The position numbers and the translations under genes were made by a program. A stretch of DNA of 64,000 nt, from NCBI GenBank assembly GCA_030248135.1, contig JASANC010003886.1, forward strand, positions 124,001-188,000. The letters run 5' to 3'. Origin of the DNA: Theristus sp. LFF4_11 (Eukaryota; Nematoda; Chromadorea; Monhysterida; Xyalidae). The notes beneath the pieces are model-generated. The model was not told the DNA's origin and searched no databases. It saw only the letters and a program-made list of their open reading frames with translations. Below are positions 34,501-45,427 of this stretch, in pieces; within the stretch, counting starts at the first letter, position 1, and each line of letters starts with the position of its first letter.

Positions 34501-34819
34501 GTGTCGTGGACCGTGGTGCTCCAAGTGTCACGGTGTCGTGGACCGTGGGTGCTCACAAGTGTGTCACAGTGTCGTGGACCGTGGGTGCTCACAAGTGTGT
34601 CACAGTGTCGTGGACCGTGGGTGCTCACAAGTGTGTCACAGTGTCGTGGACCGTGGTGCTCACAAGTGTCACGGTCACGGTGTCGTGGACCGTGGTGCTC
34701 ATAAGTTTCCGGTGCTGCACAACAATAACCAGCAAAATGGCGCTACAAGTTATGCTATTTAACTTTGAAACCTTGCAACACCAACCACCGGGCTGCGTAG
34801 TCACTGCCGGACTTGCCAT
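31590..34819 (-). CDS. Phospholipid scramblase family protein, copy 2
   Basis: Eight exons mirror copy 1: 34819-34789 ([11 protein letters not shown]), 32870-32773, 32698-32525, 32390-32285, 32175-32034, 31949-31847, 31775-31717 and 31643-31590. Exons 2, 3, 4, 6 and 7 have identical lengths to copy 1 (98, 174, 106, 103, 59 nt). Motifs include [82 protein letters not shown] and [15 protein letters not shown] before TGA. Intron 1 is about 1.9 kb and is nearly filled by a minisatellite; its donor (CCCG|GTGGTT) is weak, so exon 1 is less certain than the rest. An upstream ATG at 34820-34822 would add one Met. Confidence 0.9.
32938..34710. repeat. 33-bp minisatellite in intron 1 of scramblase copy 2
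   Basis: About 52 tandem units of roughly 33 bp, consensus GTGTCGTGGACCGTGGTGCT then CACAAGTGTCACG, with GGTGCTTATAAG and TTGTGCTTATAAG variants. The unit length is a multiple of three, so long frames stay open on both strands. A higher-order period of about 613 bp is visible: the block near 33707-33944 recurs at 34320-34557 with the same variant order, including the odd units CACAGTCACACAG and GGTGCTCCAAGTG. Confidence 0.95.
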
Positions 34820-35202
34820 CATCAGCCACCAAATAATCACATTCGTCAAATTTCAGTTAATTTCATCAAAATCTAGGTCAGGTTTAAAATATAAAGATTC
34901 CACTTGCAATACGGTAAAGAATTTAAAAAATCAACTATTATAAACCGGTTTTTTTAATTCAAACTACAAAATTTCAAAAAACTCAAGTTGTGGAAGAGCA
35001 GTTGCTGCGAAAACACCCTAGAATGGGTTTATTTGTGTGTGGTTGTGTTGTGGTTGTCCAATGCAAACAACACAGCAATGCCTGTGCCAGTGCATCTGAT
35101 CGCAGCTGCACGTTTTTTCCGCTTCAGTTCTTTGTTGAATGTAAACCGATTTCATAATGTCGATAACTAAGACGTACATATAATATTGTGCATGTGGATT
35201 TT

Positions 35203-35630
35203 ATGTCACTAAAACGTTTTTCGTTTGTGTGCCTAGCTGGCCTTCACAGTGTTGCGTTTCACTGTTTGTTTGAAACCAATCCATTTCATACTGTTAGCGC
35301 AAAAAAGTTCCTTGAAATAAAACTGAAAATGAAAATGACTACATTTTTCATCAACATTTCTAGAAGGCCTCAAACCTGTCTTTATTTGTAGTCAAATATA
35401 CAAGCCAAATAACGTTGCATGCGTTGACAAAAGCAAACAAATCGTTCAGTTTCCTAGTTTTTTGTTTTTCAGATATTGCCGACCTTCATAACGTGAAGTT
35501 TTGTAATACAGCAGCACTAAAGTTTGATGAAGCTTTTGCTGAAATGTACATGTGCACTTACATTTGTACGCAAAGGTTCAAACCAGTTAAAATCGAGTCA
35601 GGCCACATATTGATTGATCACGACTTTTAG
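35203..35630 (+). CDS. Possible small secreted protein, unknown
   Basis: A frame starting MSLKRFSFVCLAGLHSVAFHC at 35203 resembles a signal peptide. A second stretch from 35473, after the good acceptor TTTTTGTTTTTCAG, reads DIADLHNVKFCNTAAL onward, with three Cys and a stop at 35630. The joining donor was not fixed and no domain is recognised. Confidence 0.28.
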
Positions 35631-35639
35631 GACAAATTG

Positions 35640-37000
35640 TCTGTTGATGACCAGACTGATCTGATAAAAAGCAAGAAATTCCTCCATGGTAACCACCCCT
35701 TTCTCCAAAACGTTACTATGCAAGAATGACTGATGTCCAAACGTCCTCAAAATTCAGCGTCAATTTTTGCAAAGCGGCAGAAAAAGAAATGGAAAAATGA
35801 AAAACAACCGGTTTCGCATTACTTGTTTTGTTAAGCAGCAAGTATATTTTATAGAAAGCAATCCAAAGCAAAATGTCACCACAAGATCGCACAAAGTAAC
35901 AAAGTTTCACACGTCTCTTTTGAAGGTTTGAGCAACAACAACAAGTACATAATTTTGAATCATATGTTTTCTTCATGCATATGTAGACTGCTGTGTGGGG
36001 GCGACTGGGTTGATAGACACTCTGCAGACATAGCATCCGTGAACGTCACACAAAAAAAACAAGAAATTCCATTCAATCGCCGAATCTGGAGCAGTTATGA
36101 AAAGGTCCACACAAACCGACAACGCCGTTTTCAAGTCAAAGCTGGTAGCTAACCAAGCGCAAACTGATAATTTTTTTGACCGTAGAACCGAAGAGTATGA
36201 AAACACACAGTGGGCGAGTGGTGTGCACAGCTTCATCAACGCAATGCAACCACACGTGTGCGCGTGTGTTTTTTCTCACTTCATTTCGCTTTTCACCAAT
36301 TTATGGTGTCAGCGTCAGTCAACACGCAGCACTGCTTGATTCCACGAGTTTTTTCTTGCATTCTGACCAGCACAACACTCCTCCGTAGTTCAGCAGTGTT
36401 GATGCGTGTGCGTGTGCTCTGTTTCAAACATACACGTTTTGGCAACAACACAAATGACGTTTTCACCCTTATTTAACATAATTGATCGTTTTTGCCTGAA
36501 AAACTTACCTTGACGGCTACCTTCTTTTCGTACTTTACATGTGTTTGTTGAAGAAACAGAGGTAAATCATAGTTTCATAGATTAAGCTGGCTTCTTAGCG
36601 CGATGCCGAGCATCCGATTCTGATAGGCGTGGATGGCGCCATGCAAGTGTTTGCATTCAACGTGTTGCACGTGAACACGAACCGTTCTATTTTTACAGAA
36701 TATTTCAAATGTCTACATTAGATTATCCCACCGGTTTTACATGCACATCATCTGTTGTATACATGTGAAATGCAAAATGTCAAAAGCATATGCACGCGTT
36801 TTGACACACAGTTCAAAGTGTTTCAAAACGTCGAAAATTGCACTTTTAATTACAGCGCTGTTTGTAAAAATAACTTCTAAATGAAGTTGTTTTACTATGA
36901 AAATGGAAAGTGTTCTAAAAATCGATTTTAAAAATATAAGGGAAAGCGAGATTTCAGAGCGCATCTGTATGGTCGATAATTAATGTTCATTGTGGCACAT
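35640..37000. other. Intergenic, one candidate exon
   Basis: A plus-strand frame at about 36097-36240 reads MKRSTQTDNAVFKSK then QTDNFFDRRTEEYENTQWAS. A similar stretch TTFFNRRTEKYE is encoded near 11310-11345, so this may be a repeated exon or retrocopy piece. No other gene evidence. Confidence 0.3.
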
Positions 37001-37005
37001 TCGGA

Positions 37006-39557
37006 ATGAGCAGGCAGTGCAGTCTGTTGCGATTGCTGCTCTCGACCTGTGTGTTCAGCCTGCTGACTGCAGACGAATTCCAATACTCGATCTCTGAGAG
37101 CCGACAACCGAACCAGCTGAACAACAACTTCGTCGAGGATGAAACGTAAATGGGCAATTTGCTTGTGGAATAACAGATATTGTTGCTGCGAATCAGCATC
37201 ATGACATCTTTCAGATGGTTCGTTTTTGACGTGACGCCAAGGACACAGCTTGGTTTGAAACAACTTCAACTGTTACACACAGTGGTGAGAACCATATGGC
37301 GCATTCAAATCTCTACAGCTCATCGGGTTCTTTGAATTATGAATTGTTTCAGTTGGACTTTCTTGGATACCCGAAAGAAGTTGGTCAGCCGTGTGAGGTG
37401 CTGGTGTACGACTTTCAGATGATCACGCTGAGCAGTGGAGTAGAACGTGCCTGGTGGACGTTGCACAACAAAACTGACGCAGTGCTCAAGTTGGTGCTCT
37501 GCTATGTACATTGTACTACATTGAAAATGTATCTGGAAAGATGCTGCAACATTCGATAAGTAGCTGCAAGATCGTTGTTTTCCATTATTTCACTAAATGA
37601 AACCATGCTGTTGTGTTACAATATTTGACGCTTCAGGCGCATCGAAGAGCAAAAACAGCGACTGAAACTGAAGAAACATCGGTACAAACGCGCGAGCTCG
37701 TTCTCATCCGCATATCGTATTGCTGACTACAACGATTACTATGAGGTCAGTCGCTTGGCGCTTCGACGTTATTACCAGCTTCGCTTCACAATAACACTTC
37801 TTGCCAGAATTCTAATTTTTAAAAGACTTTTAGTCCGACAACTTTGTACCCCAGTATGACGTCAGTGACTCGGGTGTTTTATATTTTGAAATTAAGTACA
37901 AATCAACGAGCTTGCAGATATCCAAACTGCTTGATGAATTCGCGAACGAGCACAGCGACATTGCATACGTCAAGTATTTCGGCAAATCTTCTGAAGGCCG
38001 CAACATGAAATTAATCAAGGCCTGTTTGTTTCACACTCATTAAACAGAACCCGAAATATAGCTGCTGATGTTTTGTAGTTGATATGCTCAAGTATTGATA
38101 ATAACGCATTTGCCCTGTTTTGCAGATTGGCAAATACAAACGCGTAAGTGAGCCGTTTTGCATTTCATGTACGGGTGCAGCCAAATTTCATTCATATCAA
38201 AACTGTCCAGGGCGTCATCAAACCGGCAATCTTCATCGACGGTGGCATCCACGCTCGAGAATGGATTGCCCCGACAACTGTCATGTACATAATCTATCAG
38301 GTATTCAAGTATTCAGGGTTCTCATGATTCAATTGTACTCGAGTAAGATTACTTTCAAGTAAAACTTTCAAGTTAAAACAACAATCAATGACTGAACCCA
38401 AATTGTCGAGCACCGAACAAACTTTTTGAGTTTTTGCTGAGTAAGTTTTCTTGGAGTTGCATACATGTATGTTTGCATTGTTTTTTTTTCGACGTGAACC
38501 TGGTGTTGTTGCTTCAGTTATTGACTCAATACAAAAGTGGAAACACCGAAGTTCAACATTTTGTTGATGAATTGGACTGGTACATAGCACCAGTGATCAA
38601 TCCCGATGGTTACCAGTATAGCTTCCAAAAGTCACGCCTCTGGCGCAAATCGCGCAGCGGTCCACCCAAATGGAGCACTTGGTATCAGCAGCGATGCCTC
38701 GGCGTTGATTTGAATCGAAACTTTGATTTCGACTGGGGAAGTAAGTTCACGCTCATGAACATTTCTTGTTACTAGCTGGTACATATTGTAGGTCATGCAT
38801 TTGCGGTGAGTAGTGCGCTTCTCTGCCACGATACCTATAGTAGTACCAGTACATACATCAATGAAGTTTTTTACTGAAGTAATAGTGCTTGAATTATAAA
38901 TCGAATGTCTGATTGAAAATTTAGAAACTGACGGAAGTCCAGACCCGTGCGCGTCTAACTATCGTGGAACAGGGCCAAATTCTGAGCCAGAGACGCAAGC
39001 TATCGTGAAGTTTTTCAAAATGCACAAGAGAAAAATCAAAGCGTACATCTCATTGCACACATACGGCCCTTTTTGGTTCATTCCGTATGGACACCGAAGA
39101 CACCCCGTGATGTATCAGAACAACAAAGCAGAAGTGGTACGTCGCAAAGTCTCCTTGTCAGCAAATCAGCGCAGTTTTGCTCGACTAATAACCTTTTTTA
39201 GCTAAACGTTGCAAACGAAGCTGCGCGTGCAGCCGAGAGAGTGAATGGCAATCGATACAGGGTTGGGTCGGCCGCCAAGTTGCTTTGTAAGTAAACAAAT
39301 AAGATTCTGACGTTCTTTGTGTTTGTCACCTTGGAAAATCAATTATATTGAAATCGATGTAAGATGCGGCATCTGGAACGAGCGACGACTGGGCGGCTGG
39401 CACGATGAAAGTTCCGTGGTCGTTCGGTCTTGAGGTTGGCAACGACACGCATCAGTTCGACCCACCCGAACGCTACATCGAATCAAGCGGACGCGAAATA
39501 TGGGAGGCGGTCAAAGTGGTCGCACGCAAATTACTTCAGTCAAGATATGCACGATGA
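37006..39557 (+). CDS. Secreted M14A zinc carboxypeptidase with prodomain
   Basis: Exons at 37006-37145, 37215-37284, 37353 to about 37460-37530, 37637-37745, 37834-38019, 38126-38143 (only six codons), 38211-38300, 38518-38740, 38925-39136, 39202-39286 and 39364-39557. The start encodes a signal peptide (RLLLSTCVFSLLTA). The prodomain includes FDVTPRTQLGLKQLQ, LDFLGYPKEVGQP and the basic activation region RIEEQKQRLKLKKHRYKR. The catalytic domain has LLDEFANEHSD, GKSSEGR, zinc ligands in GGIHAREWIAP (His, Glu), NPDGYQYS, DLNRNFDFDWG, the third zinc His in ISLHTYGPF, and the catalytic Glu in WSFGLEVGND. The intron after 38019 appears to start with GC rather than GT. The 3' end of exon 3 is unresolved. 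It probably trims C-terminal residues of peptides outside the cell. Confidence 0.93.
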
Positions 39558-39901
39558 ACCAAAAGTCAAGTCATAATATTTTGAAGGATTTTCTGTTCTT
39601 ATCCTTGTCGCTCGATGCATACCGGTGTGTTCTCGTTTTTGCATTCTTCATGTACGTCTTTTCAACTTTTTAGTCATTAAACGTGTGTATGTTTCATGGA
39701 TATCTGGATGCAGCGGTGTACAATGTATTTTCTGATTTGTCTAATTTCTGGGCGTTGATTTTTTTCTCGGTCTCACATGCACTGCAAATCAAACTGCAAT
39801 CAAAAGTACATACATTTAGACTCTTTGGGGGTGTTAGACACAAACCTGTTGCGAGTCAACTATGGCCATCAGTGTTATCAGCTTACAACGGACTCGTGTG
39901 C

Positions 39902-41573
39902 TCATAAGAGTATCACTTTCGCCTGTGCCGACACAACTGAGAAAGCGTGCTCTTGTAAACAATCCGAACGCTCTCGACCAAGGTCGCCGTCCGAACAACA
40001 CTTCGATTTGATGTTCCACAGGTCTTGAAATGTCTCAGCGTCCTCCAAAGAGAATTGAGCGAGAAAACTGCTGTTGCAAACGTTTGCCACGGCAGTTTCG
40101 GAGTCCCCGATGGATCCGCGTGGCAGTGGCCTGCTTTTGACGTGCGCGTTCTGTGCCACAATTGCTTTGGCCAACTGCCAGTTCACGTACGATGTGACGT
40201 AATCGATGCCGATTGCACTGATTGCACGCAACTGAGCTGCCGCTGCCTGATCGAAAAGCAATCATTGAAAAGTGTTAAATAATCGTCAGTTGGCATTCAG
40301 GTCAAGAACTTTTACCTCAGTTGTCATTATCTGAAATGCTCCTTTGCAATACGGCGGCACTTGTTTCCACGGCCATTGATCAACAGACACAAACCATCGA
40401 GACAGTTTATCACGTAGTGATGCTGAAACTTTGAACTGTAACTTCAATTGCAAAACCATGACTGGATCTACAGCATGCAATGTACCTGCAGTCTGATTGA
40501 CAGCCAGATTGCAAACAATGCTTCTGTCACTGAAGTCGGTCTCATGCGATCTGATGTACTGCAGCATTCTGTCCAGAAACAGTACCGATGACTGATTGGC
40601 GAGCACCAACAATGGAATATTCGCACAGTGCGAAACATGGTAGGACAGCTGAAACCACCATCGGTAGATTTCACTGGCGTCCTCACTGAAAAAAAATCCC
40701 TCATCCCTAAACAATCACTAGTTCTGTAGCGCTAAAACCGACGTGAATAGATGCATTGTATAGCCAACTTTTCGTCGACATAATTTCCAAGGACCATATC
40801 TGCGTATTCGTCGTTTTCTTCCATCAACATTTGCGAGTAATTCCAGTTGTGCTGTTCGTAAGGTTGAATGCGTGGCACCGGAAAGCCGACGGTGAAGACA
40901 ATCTTGACATGGGTGCTGCTGCTGTTGCGCCCTAGCAGCGCGCCATACGTGCGACGCACCAGGTCACGGTAGTCGCGGCCCGCTCGGTCTGTTCCTGCGT
41001 GTTTTCATTGGCACAGCATTCACCATACGTTGAAACGCAATTAATTGCAACAGATTGTTGTTGACGTTTTCAAAGGTTTCTTTAGTACCGGAAGCAACGT
41101 AGAGCACAAGCTGCGGCGTCGGCTGAGGCGCCTGTTGAATCTGATTGCCAGCCTCATCGTACTCAGGCTGTGCACTGGTGTCGCACTGATTCACTTGTAG
41201 TTTGTACGTGAACGGCAGAAATAAACCGCTGTGTCCGTGCGCCCCTGCGATCCTGGCTGGCCGTCCGTCGATGCCCACGCGCACGCCACTAAAAATGCCG
41301 AGTCCTTGTTGCTTCCTGCAGAAAACGTTCCTCGTCACGTCGCATGCAAATAAGAAGCCGTTGAAGTACGTCCACCCATAAAAATGCGTTTACAAAAAAA
41401 TATGTTTGAAAAAAAAGATTTGTTTCTAACCGAGCACCGGAGAGGCCGCCTAAAACAGCGAACGCGATGCCAAGTGCAATCACCAGAGTCAGCGCTTGCT
41501 TTAGTCGATGATTTCGAAGAATTGCTTTTGGTAGACGCTGCGTAACAAAAGTGGGTGCAGACGCATACAGCAT
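39902..41573 (-). CDS. GT31 (beta-1,3-galactosyltransferase-like) type II membrane protein, probably degenerate
   Basis: Minus-strand exons: about 41573-41431 (cytoplasmic segment plus membrane anchor LTLVIALGIAFAVLGGL), 41315-41029, 40988 to about 40745, 40685-40316 and 40246-39902. GT31 landmarks are YVASGTKETFENVNNNLLQL, RAGRDYRDLVRRTYGA, VFTVGFP, EIYRWWFQLSYHVSHC, RWFVSVDQWPWKQVPPYCKG and AISAIGIDYVTSYV. The position normally holding the metal-binding DDD/DxD reads LLVLANQSSVLF, and the usual ED/DDVY motif reads IDYVTS, so catalysis is doubtful. Exons 2 and 3 join through a 40-nt intron (40989-41028, GTATGG...AACAG). The exon 3-4 junction is unresolved. No ATG precedes Met 41573 in the same exon, so an upstream exon is possible. 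Confidence 0.78.
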
Positions 41574-41994
41574 GAGTCTTGTATTGCGCACAAGCAGACG
41601 CTCATTTACTGCGGGAGTGAGCTGTATGTTCTAAAATTCTCAGGTTTTTACGGATTGACTTTTCAATTTAGATTTCATGCAATGAAGCTTCTTTAATAGA
41701 ACGTGAGACGTTCAAAAACAAAAAGCTAAATATACGTTTGTACATGTGTGTGTGGAATAAAACAGCACATCGTCATTGCACTGTTCATGCTCGACAGTTC
41801 AGTGTAAAAACGTGAATGAGTAGTAAAATGCACAAAACTAATTCCATTGATTTTTCGTTTCGTTTGCACTACGAGCAGACTGCACAATACACACTTAAAA
41901 AAGGATGAAGAGCAAACAACTTTTTGATGTGGTACAGTTGGTCCATTTTTTGTGTTGAAGTGCGGGACTGTGACAAATCAACTCGTTTGATGCC

Positions 41995-42192
41995 ATGCGG
42001 TTTGGTGCTAAAAAGCTTTTTCAATTGATTGGTAACTTATTATTGATCAATCCCTCGTGTGCATTATTGGCATCATCTTCGTCGCACATCGCTCAGGGGA
42101 AAAGTATAAATTGCAAGAGGTCGAAAGATGTGCACGACACAAATGACTGTTGCAACGAGAAAAAACACGATGGGAAATGTACCTGGAGATAA
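41995..42192 (+). CDS. Possible small Cys-rich secreted peptide
   Basis: A 65-codon frame starts MRFGAKKLFQLIGNLLLINP, a plausible signal sequence, and ends with a short Cys pattern C-x12-CC-x8-C. It stops at 42192. Single-exon, no recognised family, and minus-strand frames of similar length overlap it, so it may be chance. Confidence 0.3.
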   Translation: MRFGAKKLFQLIGNLLLINPSCALLASSSSHIAQGKSINCKRSKDVHDTNDCCNEKKHDGKCTWR

Positions 42193-42472
42193 GAAGACTC
42201 ACCACGATTGCATTGTGTAACCAGGTACACTGTGTAGGCATCGCTGTGCATGATTGATACGCAAAGCCTGAAGACCAGAGGCACAAACAGCCGACTGAAG
42301 GAAGATCGCCTCAATGATATGCCCAGAACACAGAGCACTTTTCCTGATACAGTTGGTCATTTTCCTTCTTATCTGAGTCAGCATCAACGTTCTTGCATGG
42401 TGCTGTTCAGTGGGTTTTATGCTCTCAGTACACCGTTGCCCAGAAAAGTCACTTGTTTTGTTTTAAATTCAG

Positions 42473-43684
42473 ATGGCCACTCACATTTTCTGGTTCGTGT
42501 TATTCGGTGTCACCACGGCGGCGTTGGCGTTTCCAACGTCCGTGCCGCCCGATAGAACGCAAGTGAAGAGCACAACCAGTGAAGCCGCTCCGCCTCCCAC
42601 GCAAACCATTGCGGTGCCAGATACGCCGCCACCAGCACCAGAACCGGAGTACGCTTGCGCAAATGTCGATGATCACGAAGCGACAGCAATCGAGCACAGA
42701 CGTAAGTGGTGAACTTGAACGTAATTTTTTCCCGCTCCACCGTTACAAATAACATGCTATCTAGATATTAACACCTGATGCACAGTGCACACACCCTAAA
42801 TTTCTGTTTCTTTTCATCAGTGACCACGGTTGAAAAAAGGGTCGATCGCTTGTATGCTGCAATTCACGAAATGAGCTCCGTGCTGAAACGAGCAAACGCG
42901 GCAGCAGCGATGCAGGCAAAGTCGCAGTTCACTATGCCATTCGGAAAGCAGATCAGAACAAACATGGAAAACATAAACTCATTTGGTATATTTTGCACTG
43001 TAACTTCTATATGTTCTAAATTTATCCAATGTTGGCGTAAAGTCTGAGTTTTTATCAATGCGTTTGGTGCCGTGATGCTGTTTTCAACTTTCATTGCTTT
43101 TATTGCTTTCAGTGCAATCACCGTCGTCAATGATGCTGCGAACGCCTCTAGCGTGGTTGATCAGGCCGTCCATTGGCAAATACCACACGCACAACGGTCG
43201 CTTCCAGCCAGACTACCCTGAGGCCGGTTTCAAAATGACCACCGACTTGCAGCCACCGGTAACAGCCGGCGCCAACCGTGAGCCGTCGACACAACCGTCA
43301 AACGAACATCAGACACGCACGCAAGCGACGCACTTTCTGGGCCACAAACAAGAAGCACAGCCACTAGGAAACATGGAAAGTCAAGAAACAGCTGTGCAGC
43401 GAGCAGCGCCAGCGCAGGGCCAGCGTTTGTACGACAATCCCGAAAATGACAACGAGCATTCGCTTCGGCTGTTCCGTCGTCTGATGCACTCAGGATTGAT
43501 CCCAACGTTGAGCAACGGACAGCACCATGAAGGCTTTCTGAGCGCCATGCGCCCGCCAGTGCACCAGCAACATCACATGCAGCCGCCGCAGCCTCCAGCA
43601 CCACCGATACAGTCTGTCCGACCGCCTGTCCAGTGGCTCTCCAACCACTTTCTTCAAGGATTTCCGTTCAGCAGTGTTGGATGA
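42473..43684 (+). CDS. Secreted Pro/Gln/His-rich protein, unknown
   Basis: Three exons with matching phase-1 junctions: 42473-42701, 42821-42985 and 43113-43684, giving 321 residues. The N-terminus MATHIFWFVLFGVTTAALAF is a clear signal peptide, followed by a Pro/Thr-rich linker (APPPTQTIAVPDTPPPAPEP). Exon 2 encodes a helical, probably coiled-coil segment (TTVEKRVDRLYAAIHEMSSV). Exon 3 is rich in Pro, Gln and His with MRPPVHQQHHMQPPQPPAPP near the end. Splice sites are CAGAC|GTAAGT, CATCAG|TG, TTTG|GTATAT and TTTCAG|TG. No domain is recognised; composition suggests a matrix, cuticle-associated or gland protein. Confidence 0.75.
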
Positions 43685-43689
43685 TAAAA

Positions 43690-44170
43690 GCATTATTTTA
43701 ATTTAGTTTTGTCTACTTTTCGTCCATTCGCGTTATAATTTTTCTTCCCTGCGGATTCTAAACATAAATAACTTCTCACTTCAGTATTGGCGATTTTTGC
43801 ATCAACGAAGTTCCATTTTTCAGTATTTGACTTTGTAATTTTTTTCATTTATATTCTCCAAATTGCAACACTTTATTTAATTAAAAATGAACAGATCACA
43901 GTCGACGGAACAAGTATCATTTATACAATAGTAGTGCATTGTCAATGCCACCATACGTTCGCCAAATCAAAGTATTTTGTATCTGAGCAAAAACACAGCA
44001 CCATTATAACACACAAGAACTAAAACGTAATGCATGTTTGTAAAAATCTCAAAACTTTGCTTGCATACCAAAATCATAAAGATTTGAAAAACTCAAGTTC
44101 GGCAAATTACCGAGCCTGAAACGTCCAGAACACACAGGGACAACAGTCCACTTTAACACATCGGAATGTA
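43690..44170. other. Intergenic, nothing recognised
   Basis: AT-rich DNA between the secreted-protein gene and the mariner-type element; no exon or repeat supported. Confidence 0.5.
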
Positions 44171-44490
44171 CAGAGTGGTCCAAAAGTAGTGGGTACAACT
44201 TTGAATCGCTCAGACTCGCCAACGGTTAAACCGTTTGAGCTGAAATTTTAGTTGCTTACTGAGGAAAGACAAACTTAGACCTCCATCAATTTTAGCCCAA
44301 ACAAGAGAATATTGTCTTTGTGCGGAAGCAAAGTTCGAAAAAAACCGAATTTTTGCATGAAAAACAGCTTTTTTCTGTCTTACATCGGATTTATTCATCG
44401 ATAACGTCAAAAAAGGCAATACAACTATTGCTGCTTTCAATTTCCTTTTACACAATCGCAAAGATTTTTATTTTCACTCCTCAATTGCCT

Positions 44491-45427
44491 TAAGCGGCAT
44501 TCATACAATGTTTTTTAAGCACGCGCGGCTATTAAACACTGCAAAACGCGTTCGCGTTGTTCCATTAGCGCCCCCAACAGGAGAATGATAGCTATGCGCT
44601 TTTTACGCATTCGCAACGCGCGTGCAGCTATGGGGCTGCTACGCAACAACACGCGTTCGCAAAGTTCATCAGCGCACCCAACAACTGCTCCGTAGCTATG
44701 CGGCTTTTTATGCATTCGGAACGTGCTTCTAGCTGCAGCACAGCTGCACAGTGCGTGCGCGTTCTGGAGAAATTATTTACGCGCCGTCAAACTAATAAAC
44801 TTTATAGATCTGGAAGTAAAAAAGCGCACAGCTGGTGAAGCAAATGAGGTATTGTTGATCAAAACACCCAGTGTTGACGTGAAACATCACTATGCCGCTG
44901 GGCATGTGTGACAAGTGCTCTGCATTGCACGGCAAAGGCACGCAATAGCCATCAGATGCCAACAGATTTTTCAGTGTTCAGAATTTCGATTTTTAGCTTC
45001 AGGAAATCAGAAAAACTGTTCCGGAGTCCGGACGTCCATCCATTTTTATTGAGAAAGTGCGAGAACGACAGATTCTTTGGGGCGTGAAAAGTCGCAGTTT
45101 CAAATTTGCCAAACAGAAAGAGGTCGATTGGAATAAATTGGCGACGGAGCTAAATTGAAGCACAGCAATGCGGCAGCTAAAAACACTTTTTGAATGCACA
45201 AAACGTCGTGCAGCTATGCGGCGCCTCTGCGGGCACTAATTGCACAAATCGCATTCAGTAAATCACGCAGCTGCCCCCACAGCTACTGGGGCTTTGCGAA
45301 CCCGTTTGCATCATTAGCGCACGCAACAGGTGCTGCGTAGCTCTGCGGCGTTTTGCGCGTTCGCGTAAGCATAGTCTCGTTGCTCGCGGGGCAGCTATTA
45401 ATTCAAACTGTATGAATGCGCCTTTAT
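44491..45427. mobile_element. Harbinger-like non-autonomous element nested in the mariner-type element
   Basis: The ends TAAGCGGCATTCATACAATG and CTGTATGAATGCGCCTTTA are inverted repeats with TAA/TTA next to them, the target type of PIF/Harbinger elements. The interior has many GCAGCTATGCGGC-like short motifs and a MADF-domain remnant. No DDE transposase frame was seen. The 83-bp hairpin at 31003-31085 shares the terminal motif. Confidence 0.65.
45036..45158 (+). pseudogene. MADF-domain fragment
   Basis: The frame reads FIEKVRERQILWGVKSRSF then KEVDWNKLATELN and stops. This matches the MADF pattern L(I/E)..V..r..LWd...r.Fk....k...W..iA.el. MADF/Myb-like proteins are encoded by PIF/Harbinger transposons and by host DNA-binding genes. 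Here only the first half of the domain remains, inside the element 44491-45427. Confidence 0.7.

Noticed and set aside
32757..34943. Very long open frames (up to 395 codons) on both strands
   Set aside because: They run through the 33-bp minisatellite; a repeat unit divisible by three keeps any stop-free frame open. The true gene here is the scramblase on the minus strand.
37284..37353. Apparent frameshift or 26-nt microintron in the carboxypeptidase prodomain
   Set aside because: A normal 68-nt GT-AG intron (37285-37352) joins LKQLQLLHTV to LDFLGYPKEV in phase and matches the family, so no frameshift is needed.
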